From Calliphora vicina (lineage: Eukaryota > Arthropoda > Insecta > Diptera > Calliphoridae), in contig NC_088784.1 of NCBI RefSeq assembly GCF_958450345.1, positions 78,393,747 through 78,457,746 of the forward strand: DNA of 64,000 bases, read 5' to 3'. This document shows positions 59,160 through 64,000 of the stretch, one piece after another (the first letter of the stretch is position 1; each line of letters begins with the position of its first letter). Below the pieces are notes generated by a model. The model was not told the DNA's origin. It saw nothing but the letters and a program-made list of their open reading frames with translations, and made no database searches. The translations under genes were made by a program, and so were the position numbers.

Positions 59160-61010
59160 ACGGTTCCAAAGGATTCCTCAAATCAAGGACTTTTTCATCG
59201 GAAACTTTTTCTATTTCAAAACTATCGCGATTTGAAAATTGAAAAATTTTTTAAAATTTTCTAAAATTATATACACATAATTGCCCATAATATTGAAACT
59301 ACTCAAAGTCCAACATAATTTTTGATTCCATTTCAAAGGCTAAGATATTGTCCGTAAAATGGTGTGAATAAAATTCTTTACATCAATAAGGTTAAAGGTT
59401 AATTTTCGGATTATATATTTCAATGTAAAAAATATCAAAGATCGCGGTGTTAAAAATTTAAAAAGAACATTGTTTGAGGACACCTAAACTCTCTACTAGG
59501 GTATTCATTCGACTAATGATCGTTCGATTAATCGAATAATTTCTTACGAATAATTATTCGAACAATTTAAAAATGGCCATTTTCGAATAACGAATAATTC
59601 GAACAATTTTATGTAGAATAATCGAATAAAACGAATAAATGTTTAAACTTATTAAAATGCTTAAATGTTTTCATAATTTCAAATTTAAATAAGTAATAAT
59701 GACTACAAAAATTGTATTGTTTCTGAAATTCGACAAATAACTAAAGACAAAGGGACTTTCGATCACAGTAGATGAGTATTCCGATAGCTCCTTCTATAAA
59801 TATATAAATATTGCTGCAAGAAGTTACAATTTTAAAAACAAATCTTTCAAAATTTTTAACTTAGGACTTGAACCAATGAAAATAAAAGGTTCGGAATAAA
59901 ATATTTGTTAATTAGCTGGCGAAATATTAGAAGAATCGCAATTAATAATCAAAATTTTAACTTAGGTTAAAGTGGAGTTGAATGTGATTTTAAAACGGTC
60001 GTCGAAAGTGATATTGAGGATGACATTTATAATGATTACATTGAAATAGATGAAGGCCACGATCTTAAAATATATGTCTAACATGGTAATAAACTTTTTG
60101 CGTATTTGTAAATGCGTCAATCATGCACTGTCTGACTTCAAATTAGCCACGATCACTGACAATGATATCAAACTTTGGACAGATTCCCTTTATTGTGTAA
60201 TTCCCCAAGACCACTTTATTAAGCAAAAATTCGGCAAATTGATAGAACTTGATGTATAATACAATTTGTTATACATAAATTTATTAAATAATTAGTTATT
60301 TAAAACCCGAATTAATGAACGACATAAAAAAGTTCTTTATACATTTATATTGTATTTGAATTCAGGATCATGTCCAACTATCTCAAATTTGTTAAAGGAT
60401 AGCTCCAAAACGGAAACTAAAGGGTTTGCTAGTCAATTGTTTTGTAGATTGTTCGGGAGTTAATCTGATCAGAATATTTTTGTTGAAAATTTAATTATGG
60501 ACTTTGTTTTCGAATGTTTTTTAACATTATCAATACTTGAATTGTTAACTTTAACGTTATTTTTTGTTTTTCTTTAACAATAAAATATTAAAAACCCGAC
60601 ATCAAAACTTCACTTTTTACTTTTTAAAAAAATTTAAATTATTCGAATAATTCGATTAATTTTAAATGTGTGATCGAATTATTCGAACAAGTTAAAATCT
60701 CTTATTCGAATTATTCGTTTTATTCGAACAAGAGAAAAATCGAATAATTCGAATACCCTACTCTCTACTATATTCGTGCAAAATAATTTCGATGGGGACT
60801 CGATTAGTTTAGGAGTTATAAAGTAAAACGTTATTAAAAGTACGTTTTTTCATATAAATTCATAAAAAATTTGATATTTTTTGCTTTGAAATATACATAT
60901 ACTCCGAATATTGACCTATAACCTTTTGGAAGTAAACAATTTTATTCACACCATTTTAAGGACAATATATTTGGCTATTATTCATACATTTTAAGGACAA
61001 TATCTTTAAC
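59160..61010. repeat. Inverted-repeat element split by hAT
   Basis: 59340-59400 (GATATTGTCCGTAAAATGG and GTGTGAATAAAATT) is the inverse complement of 60935-60975. Both arms point towards the hAT element, which lies in the spacer. Outer borders not determined. Confidence 0.55.
59497..60760 (+). mobile_element. hAT element with 8-bp target duplication, non-autonomous
   Basis: Ends TAGGGTATTC and GAATACCCTA; target duplication CTCTCTAC exact on both sides (59489-59496, 60761-60768). Subterminal regions are rich in CGAATAATTCGA motifs. The centre keeps hAT transposase fragments: KGLSITVDEYSDSSFYKYIN-like reading near 59755 and FNLGLEPMKIKGSE near 59860. Catalytic region mostly deleted. Confidence 0.9.
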
Positions 61011-61840
61011 CACGACAAAAAGTTTATATTTCATTAAAAAGTTTCACGTCAGGAACATGGAACATAAATATTCGGACTCCACTGGGAAACCAAGAACTAT
61101 TATTTATTACTTTTGCGCCACATCATTAGAGCATAGTGCCAATACAAAGTTATTCCTCTAATTTCTCATTGAATTCAATTCCATGATCATTTTACTGCAT
61201 AAAGATTTATGTCATCCTTATGGCTTCCTCTCCATCTACCGCGTGGTCTACTGCACCTTTTAAAATGTATTTTTACTAATCGCTTCCTATCTTTAAATTT
61301 AAATAGGCCTATCGATGTCATTATGTATGGAATATAACATCGTGCAAATGTCCGCGCTTCGCTGGGTGGCACGCATTCGAAATGTCCAAATTTTCATGAC
61401 TCCGGCGCATAAATCAGTCTGAATTTAACCATTGGCATAGGTTATGTTGGCGTCCGCTGTGGTTTGTGGATTATTTACATAGACCTGTGACTTAAAACAA
61501 CCCCACAACAAAATCTAACGCATGATCTAGAAGGCCAGTTAACACACCTCCACGTGAGGTTATCGATCGTGCAGAATGTTTAATATGACATGAGTTGTGT
61601 GGCAAACCACATGTCTTTGGTGTCCATATCACCCAAGTCCGACCAAAAAAGTAATCATCGACCTATAGCGCTCGCTGTTGACGGTGATGACCTGGCCAAC
61701 GTCGTTCTCAAAGAAATATGTACCAATGACACCACCAGCCCAAAATCCATACCAAAGAGTGATTTTTCGAAGTGCATTCAAAAATTTTATTTATCGAAGT
61801 ACCCATTCATTTAGAAATTGACCTCACCTTGAAAGGGGTG
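61011..61840. other. Region without a supported gene
   Basis: Short ORFs at 61372-61187 (minus, containing RCSRPRGRWRGSHKDDI) and 61590-61814 (plus). The former resembles the C-terminal RGRPxxRWxDDI of some LINEs and may extend the LINE remnant downstream. Nothing firm. Confidence 0.3.
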
Positions 61841-62360
61841 AAGTGCGCAGAACGTTGCCCGAACAGATCACCCATTTTGACAAAACAATTTTATCATTGC
61901 ATGTTCAAATCACCGTCCATGGTTAAAACTGAATAAGTGGCTGCCAATCCGTCAGATGAAGCTTCAAAAATATAGCCGCTATCGACGGTCAAAGTTCCGA
62001 AGTCCCTTTTGAAAGACCTTGGGGATTACATTCACAAGGCTTCTCATTTTCACTTCTTTTCACATATGTATCTCATTACAGCTACCGTATAATTCGAATT
62101 CGATCGCTGAAATACAGTGATTTATTGATGAAAACTTGCAACTTGCTATCAATTTCGCGGCAGGAGAGAAAAGTTTCGCAGCCATATAGCTGCATGGATA
62201 AGACATTACCTTTGTTTGAATGAAGCGGCTACTTTTGTACAAGATGGCTAATGCAGCTTTTTGTTATGTGAGGAATGTGTATTCGTGTACAGCCTTCTGG
62301 TGAAATTCTACTGCCTAAATAGCGGAATTCGTGCACAGAATTCATATACTATGGCGAAGA
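61840..62360 (-). mobile_element. LINE remnant (reverse transcriptase C-terminal part)
   Basis: The minus strand reads FRYLGSRISPEGCTRIHIPH (about 62330-62270) and MQLYGCETF, then SKLQVFINKSL (62195-62120), corresponding to the FxYLGSxIS...LLYGCETW...KLQVFxNKCLR blocks of RTE/CR1-type LINEs. Stops present; inactive. Confidence 0.65.
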
Positions 62361-64000
62361 AAACATTATCATTTCATAATAAGGTATTTTTTAACTTTTT
62401 GAGGAAAAACAAGTGTTAAAAAAAGTAAAGAAGCTGCTTGTTTTTACAATTTTCAACATCAACTGTTACATATAATTGCTAAAACTGAAATAACCTCCCA
62501 TAAAATTAAAAACACTAAATAAATAAACAAATAAAATAACTATAATAAGAAAGAAGCATTATCATTATCTGGCTTATTGTAAAATAAATACTATTTACAT
62601 ACATATTTATACCAAAAAAAAATTCTTGGCAATAAAATTTCCTAAATTTCAGCCACTCAAGTCTTATTATAAACAATAGAATAGCAAAACCACATCAAAT
62701 GTAAACAATCTATGTAAATCGTATTATTTGAGATACTTGTTCAACAATAATGCATCACTGAAATAATAAAAATAAACTACGAAAAATCAAAGAACATTTT
62801 TTGGGGAATTCTAAACTTAGAAACAGACACTTTTTCTGGCCGGCTAAAAATACATTGAATAAACAATTGGAAAATTTTCTGTGCACATGCTTAGACACAT
62901 ATGTATGTATGAACTTTTGGGAAAATTTATTTAAATTGCGGTTTCTAGGTTTGTAGATTGTTAATTGTTTGTGTTTTTTTTTTGTTTTTGGAATTTGACA
63001 TTTGATGATTGAAATGTTGAGATTTGTGTAATTCTTTATGACAGGTGTCAAGGCAACAAACAATTTTAATACCCTTTACTGTAGAGAAATACGCATAGAG
63101 ACGAGACACTTTGTATTGTCAAACAAAAATACAACAAATCATATGATACAACAACAAAATACATTGACTTTTATGTATTTTGTTGTTGCAAGAGTTAGGT
63201 TTTTGACAATTATGTCTCGTCTCTATATTACCCTATGCCTTATACCATAGATAAATACACATTGATCGGAAACTCTGCTGTCATAGACCTAACTCAGTTG
63301 TCAAAAACCTAAGCGATTACTATAAAAATTATTCGAAAATTTTAGTTGTTTTACTAATACATTGTTTGAGTTGTTTTACTAATACATTCTCACCACTTAG
63401 ATTTTTCACTACTGAGTTAGGTCTTTGATGGAAGAGTATCCGATCTATATATATTTATCTATGCCGTTTACATCTCTAATAAAATAAGGGCATTCGCATA
63501 CATACAAGTTTGTTATTATGTTTGTTATTTAAATAAGTCGATTTAATAATATCTTGCCCCAGAATTTGCAACTGAAAAATTTGCCTATAAACATATTTCC
63601 TTGACTGTTAAAAGCATAATTCTTAACAATAAAGAGCAATGCTAAACATATTAATGCAAACGTAATAGTTCTATTAGTCTGTGTTTCAACAGGTCAAGTT
63701 TATAATGAAAGTGTATTCATCTTATAGTTTTCTAGTGTTTATAAATTATTTTTCTATTGTTTGTTTTTTTCAGTTTTCTTTCATATAGACAAAACTCAAG
63801 TGTTTGTTCTTGTTTCACTTTATTGTAATTTTTTTTTGCAATTGTTTTAAATTTATATTTATAGCTGTTTCTAAAAAAACATTTGAAAAAAAAATGTTCA
63901 TAGATTTTATTTTTGTTTTAAAAGTAATTTGTTCAAATCAAATAAAGCTAAATAATGAAACTACATATTTCTTGACATATGTAGCTATTTTTCGTAAATA
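62361..64000. other. AT-rich tail of the window with inverted repeats
   Basis: No gene recognised. Two inverted repeats: ATAGAGACGAGACA at 63097 and its complement ending 63229, and AGACCTAACTCAGT at 63285 with its complement ending 63425. They share a TTTTGACAA-type interior and may be one disrupted MITE. The minus ORF 63063-62755 and plus ORF 63038-63250 look accidental. Confidence 0.5.

Noticed and set aside
61590..61814. 74-codon plus ORF as a gene
   Set aside because: No domain; next to minus-strand LINE debris and probably accidental.

Overview
The window looks like nuclear DNA from a higher (calyptrate-type) fly. It is strongly AT-rich, with compact GT-AG introns, AATAAA polyadenylation signals and dipteran-type transposons (jockey, RTE and I/R1-like LINEs, Tc1, mariner, hAT, piggyBac). 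The species assignment is inference. No RNA gene, CRISPR array or bacterial feature was seen.

Five host genes can be modelled. Four are paralogous leucine-rich-repeat (LRR) receptor genes: LRR1 (5605-7856 +, 5' end outside the window), LRR2 (13516-19772 +), LRR3 (32851-25871 -) and LRR4 (38454-46450 +). I assembled each from reading frame, splice sites and phase; all junctions keep phase. The full-length ones predict 757, 954 and 827 residues. The shared layout is a short basic N-terminus, an N-terminal membrane anchor, LRRs with a Cys-rich cap, a variable (often Thr-rich) stalk, a compact domain with a conserved YxFC...SPFxC signature, a second membrane segment, and a Tyr/Pro-rich tail. Both ends should be cytosolic, an unusual topology for LRR proteins. 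Intron positions and local similarity pair LRR1 with LRR4 and LRR2 with LRR3. The fifth gene, 52630-53237 +, is a short intron-containing linker-histone H1 variant.

The rest is mostly transposable elements, many nested. 1-4195: jockey LINE broken by a 232-bp MITE and a 2.6-kb terminal-inverted-repeat (TIR) element that itself holds a MITE. 4372-4812: hairpin and large palindrome. 9209-12330, 15040-16078, 29247-32040, 33295-36870 and 42792-43434: two abundant hairpin-ended repeat families, here called R1 and R2, plus mariner copies. 19910-24837: RTE LINE, LTR-like repeat, Tc1 element with another element inside. 46893-49749: TA-flanked element with a 31-bp satellite and gene-like debris, then mariner. 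50444-52430: TIR element with a tandem duplication, then a decayed LINE. 54090-61010: mariner remnant, R2, piggyBac-like element, LINE 3' end, hAT. 61840-62360: LINE remnant. 62360-64000: AT-rich with small inverted repeats.

The LRR genes probably form one locus that grew by tandem duplication, one copy inverted, with large introns filled by repeats. The tails carry YxxI/L/V motifs (nearly ITAM-spaced in LRR3) and an SH3-type proline motif in LRR4. This suggests cell-surface recognition receptors feeding tyrosine-kinase or adaptor signalling; function is inference.
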